From: Lachnospiraceae bacterium
GTDB taxonomy: Bacteria; Bacillota; Clostridia; Lachnospirales; Lachnospiraceae
Direction of reading: 5' to 3'
Assembly: GCA_016280395.1 (NCBI GenBank)
Contig: JAEEGQ010000022.1
Span: 62,001-126,000, forward strand
Length of the DNA stretch: 64,000 bases
Shown one piece after another: positions 8,847 to 21,174 of this stretch. The translations under genes and the position numbers were made by a program. The notes under the pieces were generated by a model. That model made no database searches. It was given only the letters and a program-made list of their open reading frames with translations, and was not told the origin of the DNA. The stretch's first letter is position 1, and every line of letters begins with the position of its first letter.

Positions 8847-10706
8847 ATGAGCAAGATCAGCGAAGAGATCAGACAATATCTGACCGATTTTGGCGGGCTT
8901 GATGTTACTTTCAGGAAAAAATTCCGCGAAAAAGTAGATGAAGACCGGTGGCATAACGTTAACAGCGTTTCGATAGAAGTTATCATCATCGGCATCCTTG
9001 CGTGTATAATTCTGTTTACATATCATGGCGGCGATATAGGAACATCATCATATCTCAGGATAAGGCTGTGGTCGGTCATTGCGTTCATAGCCGTATCCGT
9101 GGCAGGCCTGTTCCTTTACAGGTATGTGAACAAAAGCAAACCCGGCAACAGAAAGCTGAAACGGGGCATAACTGATGCCATGTGGGTGTTCTGGTGCCTG
9201 TTGTCGCTTCTTTGCTGTTATTCTTTTGCTGCCGTAATGAAGGAAGACCAGCTGGAATACGCCATAACGATGTCGCTTTTTGTTACAACGCTGTGTTTCT
9301 ATTCGTTGATAAGGGCTTATGCGTTCCTTCCGATCCTGACCGTCTACTGCGGTGTTTTTGTTGTATTTGCCGCCATTTTCGATGCTCCGGCAACAATGTA
9401 TGTGTATATAATTGTCATGTACATACTCGGCATCCTGATCGGTGCAACGAGATACATCCCCATGCAGAATATCTTTGCCGAGAGCCAGCAGGTCGAGCGC
9501 ACCAACGAACGTCTGCAGGAGCTTGTCGAGGAAGCGGTCAAAAAGGCCAATGAAGCAAGTATGGCGAGAGGTGATTTCTTTGCCAGGGCCAGCCATGACA
9601 TGCGCACACCCATGAACGGTATTCTGGGGCTTATTCATCTTACGTTGCAGGAAAAGGGACTTACGCCGGTCGTTCGCGAGAACCTCGGTAAAATGGATAT
9701 CACCGGCCGCTATCTCTTAAATCTCATCAACGATCTTCTGGATCTGCAAAAGATCGAAGACGGCAATATCACATTCAAATACGAACCTACACGCTGGCTT
9801 GATTTCATCGAGAACATGCTTGTCGTATTTGAGCCTGCTGTTGAAGAGAAGAACATCTCATTCAAAGTCGAAAAGAAGAATCTCTCGGATTGCAGCGTGA
9901 ATATCGACACGCTGCGCATCCAGCAGATCTTTACGAATATCATATCCAATGCCTTCAAGTTTACCGAGCCCGGCGGCAGTGTGGTCTGCACCTTTGAAGA
10001 GGTTAAGGGACCGGAAGACAAGGTATGCGTAAGGTTTACGGTTGCGGATACCGGAATCGGAATGACAGAAGAGTTCCAGAAGCATATTTATGAGCCCTTC
10101 GCGCAGGAGGACAACGGTATATCGGCAGGCAACGGAACGGGCCTTGGAATGGCCATCGTCAAGAAAGTCACGGAGCTCCTTGGCGGAACGATAACCATAA
10201 ACAGCAAGAGAGGCCACGGCACTACGGTTACAGTTTATCTGGAACTCGAGCGCTTTGCCGGCGTGGTACCCAAAGCAGGTGTTGAGGAAACGGATATGAG
10301 CATCCTCAGGGGCCAGCACATTCTCGTATGCGAGGACAATCCTCTTAACCTCGAGATAGCGGTGAAGCTTCTTGAAGCGAAAGGGATCGTTGTCGACACT
10401 GCTGAGAACGGCAAGCTTGGAGTAGAGAAATTCGAGAAGTCAAAAGTCGGCTACTATGCTATGATCCTTATGGATATCAGAATGCCTGTCATGAACGGAT
10501 ACGACGCCACAAGGGCGATAAGGGCACTGAGAAGGTCGGATGCGGGAACGATACCGATCATTGCGATGTCGGCCAACGCTTTCAAGGAAGACATTGACGA
10601 ATCGTTAAGATCCGGCATGAATGAACATCTTATCAAGCCCATCGTGGTCAAGAACCTGTATTCCACCATAAGACGTTTTATCGATAAAAAAGGAAATAAG
10701 GCCTGA
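8847..10706 (+). CDS. Hybrid sensor histidine kinase/response regulator
   Basis: Six N-terminal TM segments, HisKA (ARASHDMRTPMNGILGLIHL), HATPase (VADTGIGMTEEF, GNGTGLGMAIVKK) and receiver domain (VCEDNPLNLEIA, MILMDIRMPVMNG, SANAF). Confidence 0.93.
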   Translation: MSKISEEIRQYLTDFGGLDVTFRKKFREKVDEDRWHNVNSVSIEVIIIGILACIILFTYHGGDIGTSSYLRIRLWSVIAFIAVSVAGLFLYRYVNKSKPGNRKLKRGITDAMWVFWCLLSLLCCYSFAAVMKEDQLEYAITMSLFVTTLCFYSLIRAYAFLPILTVYCGVFVVFAAIFDAPATMYVYIIVMYILGILIGATRYIPMQNIFAESQQVERTNERLQELVEEAVKKANEASMARGDFFARASHDMRTPMNGILGLIHLTLQEKGLTPVVRENLGKMDITGRYLLNLINDLLDLQKIEDGNITFKYEPTRWLDFIENMLVVFEPAVEEKNISFKVEKKNLSDCSVNIDTLRIQQIFTNIISNAFKFTEPGGSVVCTFEEVKGPEDKVCVRFTVADTGIGMTEEFQKHIYEPFAQEDNGISAGNGTGLGMAIVKKVTELLGGTITINSKRGHGTTVTVYLELERFAGVVPKAGVEETDMSILRGQHILVCEDNPLNLEIAVKLLEAKGIVVDTAENGKLGVEKFEKSKVGYYAMILMDIRMPVMNGYDATRAIRALRRSDAGTIPIIAMSANAFKEDIDESLRSGMNEHLIKPIVVKNLYSTIRRFIDKKGNKA

Positions 10707-10726
10707 AGGACCGGAAAACGGAGGTT

Positions 10727-12902
<2,176 letters not shown>

Positions 12903-12903
<1 letters not shown>

Positions 12904-14303
12904 TGAAACTTTATAACAGTCTGACGAGAAAAACCGAGGAATTTGTTCCAAACGTTCCCGGAAAGGTCGCAATGTATACTTGCGGACCGACAGTATATCA
13001 TTACGCGCATATCGGTAATATGCGCAGCTATATCTGCGAGGATGTGCTGGAAAAGACGCTTCGATACCTCGGGTTTGATGTCAAGCGTGTAATGAACATA
13101 ACGGACGTCGGGCATCTTTCCGATGACGGCGATAACGGCGAAGACAAGATGGTAAAAGGCGCCGAGCGTGAACACAAGACGGTCATGGAGATAGCAGAGT
13201 TCTATACAAAAGCTTTCTTTGACGACTGCGCGCTTGTAAACATCAAGAGACCCGATGTTGTGGAGCCGGCTACAAACTGCATCCCGGAGTTCCAGAACAT
13301 GATAAAGGTGCTCCTTGACAAGGGATATGCCTACAAAGCAGGCGAGAATGTTTATTTTGATACCTCGAAGCTTAAAGATTATTATGTTTTCGGCAATCAG
13401 AACGAGCAGGAGCTTCTGATAGGCGCCCGCGATGACGTTACCGAGGACACCAATAAACGCAACAAAAACGACTTTGTGCTCTGGTTCACAAAATCAAAAT
13501 TTGCGCAGCAGGCTCTTAAGTGGGACAGCCCCTGGGGCGTAGGATACCCGGGCTGGCACATAGAGTGCTCGTGCATCAGTATGAAGCATCTCGGCGAATA
13601 TATGGATATCCATTGCGGCGGCGTTGACAATATCTTCCCGCACCATACGAACGAGATCGCGCAGAGTGAGTCCTTTACCGGACATAAATGGTGCAATTAC
13701 TGGTTCCATGTGCAGCATCTGAACGACCGCGGCGGCAAGATGAGCAAGTCAAAAGGCGCGATCCTTACCGTATCCGTCCTTAAGGAAAAAGGCTACGATC
13801 CGCTTGTTTACCGCTTCTTCTGCCTGCAGTCGCATTACAGGAAGCCTCTCGAGTTCTCCTTCGAGATCCTTGACAATACCGTTGCGGCATACAACAAGCT
13901 TAAGAAAAGAGTGCTTGAACTGAAGGATGACGGAGCCGTTGATAAAGCGGTTTTCGACGAGTATAAGCAGCGTTTTTCCGATGCACTTTCGGACGATATC
14001 AATACATCCATGGCTCTCACGGTGCTCTATGATGTGCTCAAGGCACCGACAAATGATGCAACAAAGCTTGCGCTCATCAATGATTTTGACTATGTTCTCG
14101 GACTCGATCTTTCCGTAAGGAAGGAAGAAGAGGGCGAAGAGGACAGCGAGCTTGCAGCTTATGTTGAAGAGCAGATCGCTCTCAGGAAAGAAGCCAAAAA
14201 GGCAAAGGATTTTGCAAAGGCCGATGCGATACGGAACGAGCTCGCAGCCAGGGGTATCATCCTTGAGGATACAAGAGAGGGCGTTAAATGGAGGAAGGCT
14301 TAA
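12903..14303 (+). CDS. cysS: Cysteinyl-tRNA synthetase
   Basis: MYTCGPTVYHYAHIGNMRSY, GWHIECSCIS, HPHHTNE-type zinc site (IFPHHTNEIAQSE), KMSKSKG. Confidence 0.98.
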
Positions 14304-14764
14304 AAGCATTTCTGCCTGTTTCCGGTATTTGCGAAAGGTTCGGCTTAAAACCCGCATCACCGAAGGACTATTCGCCCCTTACGCTTGCGTTCATCGGTGA
14401 TGCGGTATATGACCTGATCGTTCGCACACTTGTTGTGGAGCACGGGAACACCCAGGTAAACAAGCTCCATAAAAAGAAGAGCGCGATCGTAAAAGCGGAA
14501 ACACAGAAAGAACTGTATTTTGTGATAAAGGACAGCCTCGACGAAGAAGAAGAGGCTGTCTTCAAACGCGGAAGGAACGCAAAATCCTATACTACGGCAA
14601 AGAACGCCTCTGTTTCGGATTACAGGATCGCAACGGGAGTCGAGACTCTTGTCGGATATCTCTATATGTCCGAAAGGTACGGAAGGATACTGGAACTGCT
14701 GAAAGCGGGCCTTGATTCCTTAGGACTCCTTGATCAGGAGGCAGCAGGTTCCGGCAACCGCTGA
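14288..14764 (+). CDS. mrnC: Mini-ribonuclease III
   Basis: PLTLAFIGDAVYDLIVRTLVVEHGN, KRGRNAK, and position between cysS and rlmB. Confidence 0.92.
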   Translation: MEEGLKAFLPVSGICERFGLKPASPKDYSPLTLAFIGDAVYDLIVRTLVVEHGNTQVNKLHKKKSAIVKAETQKELYFVIKDSLDEEEEAVFKRGRNAKSYTTAKNASVSDYRIATGVETLVGYLYMSERYGRILELLKAGLDSLGLLDQEAAGSGNR

Positions 14765-14806
14765 GAGCAATCCGGGCACCATAAAGGAAATGATACGGAA
14801 GACAGC

Positions 14807-15550
14807 ATGAGATACGAAGAATTTACAATAGAGGGCAGGAATGCCGTAATAGAGGCTTTTCGCTCGGGAAAGACCATAGACAAGGTGTTTGTGCTTGACG
14901 GCTGCAAGGACGGCCCGATACAGACAGTGCTCCGTGAGGCAAAAAAAACGGATGCCATAATACAGTACGTTACGGCGGAACGCCTGAACCAGCTTTCGGA
15001 GACCGGCAAGCACCAGGGAGTTATCGCTTACGCAGCCGCATACGAATACGCAGAGGTCGAAGATATCCTGAACAATGCAAAGGAAAAAGGCGAGCCGCCC
15101 TTCATTGTGATCCTGGACGGAATAGAAGACCCGCATAACCTGGGTGCGATCATAAGAACCGCGAACCAGGCCGGAGCCCACGGTGTCATCATCCCCAAGA
15201 GACGGGCGGTGGGCCTTACGGCAACTGTGGCCAAAACATCTGCCGGAGCCCTTAACTATACACCGGTAGCCAAGGTCACGAATATAACAAAGACCATAGA
15301 AGAACTGAAGGAGCAGGGGATATGGTTCGTCTGCGCCGATATGGACGGAGAGGTGATGTACAGCCAAAATCTTACCGGCCCTATCGGACTTGTTATAGGC
15401 AGCGAGGGCGAAGGCGTAAGCCGGCTCGTGAAAGAACACTGTGACTATGTGACAAGGATCCCGATGAAAGGGGACATAGATTCCCTCAATGCTTCTGTTG
15501 CCGCAGGAGTGCTGATGTTTGAGATAAGACGCCAGAGAGATTTCAAATAA
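14807..15550 (+). CDS. rlmB: 23S rRNA 2'-O-ribose methyltransferase RlmB (SpoU family)
   Basis: IEGRNAVIEAF, LDGIEDPHNLGAIIRTANQAGAHGVI, IGSEGEGVSRL, SLNASVAAGVL. Confidence 0.95.
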   Translation: MRYEEFTIEGRNAVIEAFRSGKTIDKVFVLDGCKDGPIQTVLREAKKTDAIIQYVTAERLNQLSETGKHQGVIAYAAAYEYAEVEDILNNAKEKGEPPFIVILDGIEDPHNLGAIIRTANQAGAHGVIIPKRRAVGLTATVAKTSAGALNYTPVAKVTNITKTIEELKEQGIWFVCADMDGEVMYSQNLTGPIGLVIGSEGEGVSRLVKEHCDYVTRIPMKGDIDSLNASVAAGVLMFEIRRQRDFK

Positions 15551-15555
15551 CGATC

Positions 15556-16134
15556 ATGAATGATTATAATGAATTAAAAGACAGTGAGCTTATAGAGAAA
15601 TTCCGGAGCGGAGATACAGCCGCTTGGGATTTTCTTTTTAAGCGCTATGAAAAACTTATCGAATCACAGCCTAACTTCTATTATGCAAGGGGGGCGGAAG
15701 CCGATGATATCGTCGTTGCAGGTATGGAAGGGTTTTACGAAGCTGTGCTCTTTTTTGATACAAACAAGGGAGCCTTTGCCTCTTTTGCAGGTCTTTGCAT
15801 AGGAAGAAAGATCCAGAAGTTTGTAGATAAAGCAAACAGCCGTTATAACAGCCTTCTAAATGATGCCGTACCCTTTCCGGAAGATGATGAAAAAGCCGGG
15901 GAGGAGTATCTTTTAGATAATGTAAAGACAAACCCCGAGGCCATTTACCTTGAAAAAGAGAGGAGCATGGAGCTCGAAAAGGAGCTGAAAAGGAATCTTT
16001 CCGAGACAGAGTATGCGGTACTGATCGACAGGATGGACGGATACAGCTACAAAGAGATCGCAAAGAGACTGGGCATTTCGGAAAAGGCTGTTGACAATGC
16101 CATCCAGAGGATAAGAAAGAGTCTGAGAAAATAA
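15556..16134 (+). CDS. sigH: Sigma-70 family factor, SigH/Spo0H-like
   Basis: Sigma region 2 and 4 patterns (EADDIVVAGMEGFYEAVLFFD, YSYKEIAKRLGISEKAVDNAIQRIRKSL); cysS-mrnC-rlmB-sigH context. Confidence 0.85.
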   Translation: MNDYNELKDSELIEKFRSGDTAAWDFLFKRYEKLIESQPNFYYARGAEADDIVVAGMEGFYEAVLFFDTNKGAFASFAGLCIGRKIQKFVDKANSRYNSLLNDAVPFPEDDEKAGEEYLLDNVKTNPEAIYLEKERSMELEKELKRNLSETEYAVLIDRMDGYSYKEIAKRLGISEKAVDNAIQRIRKSLRK

Positions 16135-16151
16135 CAGATCGGGTCAAAAAA

Positions 16152-16171
16152 GAAAATCTTTAAAGATTTTC
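16152..16171. promoter_or_regulatory. Perfect 20-bp palindrome downstream of sigH
   Basis: GAAAATCTTTAAAGATTTTC is self-complementary. Confidence 0.5.
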
Positions 16172-16181
16172 AATTTAGCAC

Positions 16182-16210
16182 TTGTTATTATTTTCGTTTT
16201 GTGCTATGTT
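16182..16210 (+). promoter_or_regulatory. Putative promoter TTGTTA-N17-TATGTT for the decarboxylase operon
   Basis: TTGTTA 16182-16187 and TATGTT 16205-16210. Confidence 0.45.
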
Positions 16211-16219
16211 TATGGAGAT

Positions 16220-16237
16220 TTGTGGCTTAATTAACAA
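16220..16237. promoter_or_regulatory. Rex-like operator candidate
   Basis: TTGTGGCTTAATTAACAA; right half TTAACAA and left TTGT fit the TTGTTAANNNNTTAACAA pattern. Confidence 0.35.
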
Positions 16238-16270
16238 AATACTTACACAACCCGGAAGGAGGAAGTACGT

Positions 16271-16597
16271 ATGACACTATACAAGGCATTTGCGCTTTTA
16301 AGCTCTACAGGTGAGCCCGATGTCGCAAACTGGTTTGTTGTATTGATGGGCATTGGTATCGTTTTCATCGGTCTTGTCTGCATCGTTGCTCTTTGCACTG
16401 CCATGAGCGCGATCATCAAGGCACTCGAAAAGAACAAGAAGCCCGCACCTGCTGTGGCTAAGCCTGCGCCTGCTGCGTCAAAGGCAGCACCTATAGCAAA
16501 CCGTCAGGAATTCATTGCAGCCATCTCTGTTGCGATTGCAGAAGAGCTTGGAACAGATGTTTCCGCGATCCGTATTTTATCCGTAAAGCCCCTTTAA
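16271..16597 (+). CDS. OadG-like small subunit of a Na+-translocating decarboxylase
   Basis: Single TM followed by an Ala/Pro-rich tail, upstream of the biotin carrier and beta subunit. Confidence 0.8.
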   Translation: MTLYKAFALLSSTGEPDVANWFVVLMGIGIVFIGLVCIVALCTAMSAIIKALEKNKKPAPAVAKPAPAASKAAPIANRQEFIAAISVAIAEELGTDVSAIRILSVKPL

Positions 16598-16643
16598 GGC
16601 CGGATTTCAAACGATTCATTTCATTTAAGAAAGGATTTTTATC

Positions 16644-16985
16644 ATGAACAGGTACAAAGTAAACGTAAACGGTACAGATTACGAAGTAGCAATCGAGCTT
16701 ATCGACGAAGCAACAGCAAAGGCAGCTGCTCCTGCAGCACCCAAGGCAGCTCCGGCCGCAGCACCCTCTGACGGACAGGCAGTTACCGCTCCCATGCCGG
16801 GCCCGATCCTTGACATCAAAGTAGCACAGGGCGCTTCTGTAAAGAAGGGTGATGTTCTCATGATCCTCGAGGCAATGAAGATGGAGAACGAGATCCTCGC
16901 TCCCTGCGACGGCACCGTTGTAAGTCTTAATGTTCAGAAGGGAAGCCAGGTTGACAGTGGTTCTGTTCTCTGCGTGATCAAATAA
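16644..16985 (+). CDS. Biotin/lipoyl carrier subunit
   Basis: VTAPMPGPILDIKVAQGASVKKGDVLMILEAMKMENEILAPCDG with the EAMKM biotinylation motif. Confidence 0.95.
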   Translation: MNRYKVNVNGTDYEVAIELIDEATAKAAAPAAPKAAPAAAPSDGQAVTAPMPGPILDIKVAQGASVKKGDVLMILEAMKMENEILAPCDGTVVSLNVQKGSQVDSGSVLCVIK

Positions 16986-17060
16986 GAAAAACACGCAGGT
17001 TCAAAGCAGGGGTAAACCCTGCGGGACACTTTCACACTGACTTATTCTTTGGAGGAAACA

Positions 17061-18332
17061 ATGGAAACTATTATTAATTTCTTACAGCAGACAGGTTTCT
17101 ATCAGCTCGGCTCCGACCCCAGGATGCTGATCATGATAGCTATCTCACTTGTTCTGATGGTACTTGCGATCGTTTTCAAGTTTGAACCCCTTCTTCTTGT
17201 TACGATAGCATTCGGTATGCTGCTCACCAACCTTCCGGGCGCAGAAGTATTCCATGAGATACTCTACGCAGGCGGACATGCCAACTGGTCGCTGTTCGGA
17301 GGCGGAGACATCGCTGCTTTCCTTGCGGAAGGCGAAGCTCACGGCCTTACACCCGAGCAGATCGCACATTTCACTTCCCTGTATGTTGACAACGGCATCA
17401 AGACCATCACACCCGGTCTTATCGACTATCTCTATCTTGGAGTTAAGCTCGGCATCTATCCCTGCCTCATCTTCGTAGGTGTAGGCGCAATGACAGACTT
17501 CGCACCCCTCATCGCGAATCCCAAGAGCCTTCTTCTCGGCGCAGCAGCCCAGATCGGTATCTTCCTTACATACGTAGGAACACAGCTCACAGGCCTTTAT
17601 TCGAAGGCTGAGTCAAGCTCCATCGGTATCATCGGCGGCGCTGACGGCCCTACGGCTATTTTCGTTACATCAAAGCTTGCTCCCCAGCTCCTCGGACCCA
17701 TCGCTGTGGCAGCTTATTCCTACATGGCTCTCGTTCCGGTAATCCAGCCTCCGATCATGAGACTCCTTACAACGGAAAAAGAGCGCAAGATCAAGATGGT
17801 AGCGCTCCGCAGCGTATCGAAGACAGAGAAGATCATCTTCCCCTTCGTTGTAACCATCTTCGTAGCACTTCTTGTTCCTTCGGCAACTCCTCTTGTAGGC
17901 TGCTTAATGCTTGGTAACCTCTTCAAAGAGTGCGGTGTTACCGAACGTCTCAACAAGACAGTACAGAACGAGCTTATGAACATCGTTACCATATTCCTCG
18001 GAATTTCCGTAGGCGCAACGGCAACGGCAAGCACCTTCCTTTCCATCAAGACCATCGTTATCATGCTCATGGGCGTTGTAGCTTTCGGCTGCGGCACTGC
18101 AGGCGGTGTGCTTCTTGCAAAGTTCATGAACCTCTTTACAAAGAACAAGATCAACCCTCTTATCGGTTCCGCAGGTGTTTCCGCGGTTCCCATGGCAGCA
18201 CGTGTTTCACAGGTTGAAGGCCAGAAGGCGGATCCTTCGAACTTCCTTCTTATGCACGCTATGGGTCCCAACGTTGCAGGCGTTATCGGTTCCGCCATCG
18301 CAGCAGGTACATTACTTGCTCTGTTCGGCTGA
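17061..18332 (+). CDS. oadB: Na+-translocating decarboxylase beta subunit
   Basis: GVGAMTDFAPLIANPKSLLLGAAAQIGIF, IGIIGGADGPTAIF, multi-TM; RBS GGAGG before the ATG at 17061. Confidence 0.94.
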   Translation: METIINFLQQTGFYQLGSDPRMLIMIAISLVLMVLAIVFKFEPLLLVTIAFGMLLTNLPGAEVFHEILYAGGHANWSLFGGGDIAAFLAEGEAHGLTPEQIAHFTSLYVDNGIKTITPGLIDYLYLGVKLGIYPCLIFVGVGAMTDFAPLIANPKSLLLGAAAQIGIFLTYVGTQLTGLYSKAESSSIGIIGGADGPTAIFVTSKLAPQLLGPIAVAAYSYMALVPVIQPPIMRLLTTEKERKIKMVALRSVSKTEKIIFPFVVTIFVALLVPSATPLVGCLMLGNLFKECGVTERLNKTVQNELMNIVTIFLGISVGATATASTFLSIKTIVIMLMGVVAFGCGTAGGVLLAKFMNLFTKNKINPLIGSAGVSAVPMAARVSQVEGQKADPSNFLLMHAMGPNVAGVIGSAIAAGTLLALFG

Positions 18333-18350
18333 TAGGTCAGGAGGTAAAAA

Positions 18351-19790
18351 ATGGCTAAAAAACCCTTATACATAACAGATACCATCCTTCGTGATGCACA
18401 CCAGTCACAGGCCGCAACCCGTATGAGGATAGAAGACATGCTTCCCGCATGCGAGCTCCTTGACAATATGGGATACTGGTCCTTAGAGTGCTGGGGCGGT
18501 GCCACATTCGACTCCTGCATGCGTTTCCTCAACGAGGATCCGTGGGAGAGACTCCGCACCTTAAGAAAGGCTATGCCCAAGACAAAGCTGCAGATGCTCC
18601 TTCGCGGACAGAACCTCTTAGGCTACAAGCACTATGCAGACGACGTTGTTGAATCCTTCGTTAAGAAGTCTCTTGAAAACGGTATCGATGTTATCCGTAT
18701 CTTCGACGCACTTAACGATCCGAGAAACATGGCAGCAGCCATGAAATTCACAAAAGAGTACGGCGGCACCGTTGAGGCTGCCATCAGCTACACATCAAGC
18801 CCCGTACACAACGAAGATTACTTTGTAAAGCTTGTTCTCGAGCTTGAGAAGATGGGCGCAGACGTTATCTGTATCAAGGATATGGCGAACCTTCTCCTTC
18901 CTTTCGACGCATATTCGCTCGTTAAGAGATTAAAGGAGAACACAGGCCTTCCCATCCATCTTCATACACACAACACAACAGGTACAGGCGACATGGTTTA
19001 CCTTATGGCCGCACAGGCAGGCGTTGATATCGTAGATACCGCGCTTTCACCTATGGCTAACGGTACATCGCAGCCTACCACAGAGTCCCTTGTTGCTACA
19101 TTAAAGGGCACTGAGCGCGATACAGGCCTTGACCTTAACAAACTCAGCGAAGCAGCAGCTCACTTCCGTAAAGTCGCACAGCGTCTTACAGATGAAGGCG
19201 TGCTCAACCCCAAGGTGCTCCACGTTGATACAAACACACTTCTTTACCAGGTACCCGGCGGCATGCTTTCAAACCTCTTAAAGCAGCTTAAGGATGCAAA
19301 GGCAGAAGATAAGTATTATCAGGTGCTCGAAGAGGTTCCGAGGGTCCGCAAAGACTTCGGATATCCGCCTCTTGTAACTCCTACCAGCCAGATCGTCGGT
19401 TCACAGGCAGTTATGAACGTTCTTTACGGCGAGCGCTACAAGGTATTCCCGAAGGAGTCCAAAGGTCTTCTCCGTGGTGAGTACGGTAAGCTTCCGGGCG
19501 AGGTTAACGAGGAAGTACGTAAGAAAGCTATCGGCGATGAAGAAGTCATCACCTGCCGTCCCGCAGACCTTATCGAGCCCGAAATGCCCAAGTACCGTGA
19601 AGAGACAAAGGCTATCGCCAAGTCCGAAGAGGATGTTCTCTGCGTGGCAATGTTCCCTCAGGTTGCACCCAAGTTCCTTGATATCCGCGACGGAAGGGTT
19701 AAGCCTGCAGAGGAAGCTAAGCCTGCAGCAAAGCCCGCAGTTTCAAAAGACGGAGTACGTACTCTTTACGTTCAGGACGTTTCGATCTGA
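18351..19790 (+). CDS. Oxaloacetate decarboxylase alpha/pyruvate carboxylase subunit B-type carboxyltransferase, no biotin domain
   Basis: ITDTILRDAHQSQAATRM, IRIFDALND, LHTHNTTGTGDM; ends without an AMKM module. Confidence 0.93.
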   Translation: MAKKPLYITDTILRDAHQSQAATRMRIEDMLPACELLDNMGYWSLECWGGATFDSCMRFLNEDPWERLRTLRKAMPKTKLQMLLRGQNLLGYKHYADDVVESFVKKSLENGIDVIRIFDALNDPRNMAAAMKFTKEYGGTVEAAISYTSSPVHNEDYFVKLVLELEKMGADVICIKDMANLLLPFDAYSLVKRLKENTGLPIHLHTHNTTGTGDMVYLMAAQAGVDIVDTALSPMANGTSQPTTESLVATLKGTERDTGLDLNKLSEAAAHFRKVAQRLTDEGVLNPKVLHVDTNTLLYQVPGGMLSNLLKQLKDAKAEDKYYQVLEEVPRVRKDFGYPPLVTPTSQIVGSQAVMNVLYGERYKVFPKESKGLLRGEYGKLPGEVNEEVRKKAIGDEEVITCRPADLIEPEMPKYREETKAIAKSEEDVLCVAMFPQVAPKFLDIRDGRVKPAEEAKPAAKPAVSKDGVRTLYVQDVSI

Positions 19791-19821
19791 TAAAGCGATA
19801 AAAACTTTAAGTAAAACACAG

Positions 19822-19859
19822 GGCATTTCCGGGCCATAAAAGGGCCCGGAATGCCGGTT
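19822..19859 (+). terminator. Rho-independent terminator
   Basis: GGCATTTCCGGGCC/GGGCCCGGAATGCC hairpin with one bulge, then GGTTTT. Confidence 0.8.
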
Positions 19860-19902
19860 TTGAGCATGCTCAAAGATTTTTCAAAATTCTTAAAAAAAAT
19901 AC

Positions 19903-19931
19903 TTGCCAAAACAGAATGCCTGTGGTATCAT
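19903..19931 (+). promoter_or_regulatory. Putative promoter TTGCCA-N17-TATCAT for the tRNAs
   Basis: TTGCCA 19903-19908, TATCAT 19926-19931, about 20 nt before the tRNA. Confidence 0.6.
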
Positions 19932-19952
19932 AACGATTGCGCTGAAAACTAT

Positions 19953-20025
<73 letters not shown>

Positions 20026-20062
20026 CTCGCAGACTTGCTACAAAGGTTTGCGCAATATGTTT

Positions 20063-20137
20063 CGGGGTGTGGCTCAGTTTGGCTAGAGCGCTTCCTTAGG
20101 GAGGAAGAGGCCGCAAGTTCAAATCTTGTCACTCCGA
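20063..20137 (+). tRNA. tRNA-Pro(AGG)
   Basis: Acceptor CGGGGTG/CACTCCG, anticodon stem CTTCC/GGAAG, loop TTAGGGA giving anticodon AGG, T arm GCAAG-TTCAAAT-CTTGT. Confidence 0.92.
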
Positions 20138-20140
20138 TAA

Positions 20141-20171
20141 AAACGGATCGCATTTTTGCGGTCCGTTTTTT
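20141..20171 (+). terminator. Rho-independent terminator after the tRNAs
   Basis: ACGGATCGCA-TTTT-TGCGGTCCGT followed by TTTTTT. Confidence 0.9.
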
Positions 20172-20232
20172 GTTTAAAATGTCCTATTGTTTTAATCATA
20201 CTGTTCGTGTATAATCGGATTTGTATTTGAAA

Positions 20233-20562
20233 ATGGGGGCAAAGTTGTTGAGTAAGCATAATAAATTCAAATTCCAGATGGGCAAGGAAAGGCCTAAGGG
20301 GCTGCTTGGATTTGTTATCGGCATACTTGTATCCGTGATCACCATCGCGCTGGTGATATTTGCGGTGAAGTTTGCGGGGCAGACAGGGCCTGCTCTGGCT
20401 GTGCTTGCGCTTGTTGTAAACCTTCTTGCGATAGCGGGACTTGTGATATCGCTGCGAAGGCTCTACAAAAGAGACGGATCGATGGCCCTTTTGATAACAG
20501 CGCTTGCCTTAAACGGACTTACCGTAATATTTTATCTTATCTTATATTTTTCGGGTTTCTGA
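20233..20562 (+). CDS. Small membrane protein of unknown function
   Basis: Three hydrophobic segments; ends just before purE. Start uncertain (20221, 20233 or 20248). Confidence 0.6.
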   Translation: MGAKLLSKHNKFKFQMGKERPKGLLGFVIGILVSVITIALVIFAVKFAGQTGPALAVLALVVNLLAIAGLVISLRRLYKRDGSMALLITALALNGLTVIFYLILYFSGF

Positions 20563-20602
20563 TGACCGCCATCTTATCATGATATATCAAAGGGGGAACA
20601 GT

Positions 20603-21103
20603 ATGAACAAAGTTGGTATCGTAATGGGCAGTGATTCCGATCTTCCCGTAATGAAAAAAGCAGCGGAAATGCTTGAACGCTTCGGCATCGAATACGAGAT
20701 CACGATAATCTCGGCACACCGTATGCCGGATGTGTTTGTCGACTACGCAAAGAATGCGCTGGACAAAGGCTTTAAGGTCATTATTGCCGGAGCAGGCGGA
20801 GCTGCGCATCTTCCGGGCATGACAGCCGCGATATTCCCTCTTCCCGTGATAGGCGTGCCGATAAAGACGGCAGCGCTTTCGGGAGTAGATTCCCTTTATT
20901 CGATCGTTCAGATGCCGTCCGGCATCCCGGTTGCAACGGTCGCGATAGATGCCGCCCAGAACGCAGGCATCCTTGCGGCACAGATACTTGCGACTTCCGA
21001 TCCTTCCCTTCTACAGAAAATAAAAGATTATAAAGAAGAGCTTAAAAACGGTGTCTTAAAGAAAAAAGAGCGCATCGAGACCACGGGCTACAAAGACTAT
21101 TGA
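20603..21103 (+). CDS. purE: 5-(carboxyamino)imidazole ribonucleotide mutase
   Basis: [39 protein letters not shown]. Confidence 0.97.
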   Translation: MNKVGIVMGSDSDLPVMKKAAEMLERFGIEYEITIISAHRMPDVFVDYAKNALDKGFKVIIAGAGGAAHLPGMTAAIFPLPVIGVPIKTAALSGVDSLYSIVQMPSGIPVATVAIDAAQNAGILAAQILATSDPSLLQKIKDYKEELKNGVLKKKERIETTGYKDY

Positions 21104-21174
21104 TCCAGTCAGAACGCATTCCCGGGGGTTGAGCCGCCGGAGATGCTTTTGAATATTAATTTCGGAGGTGTTGT

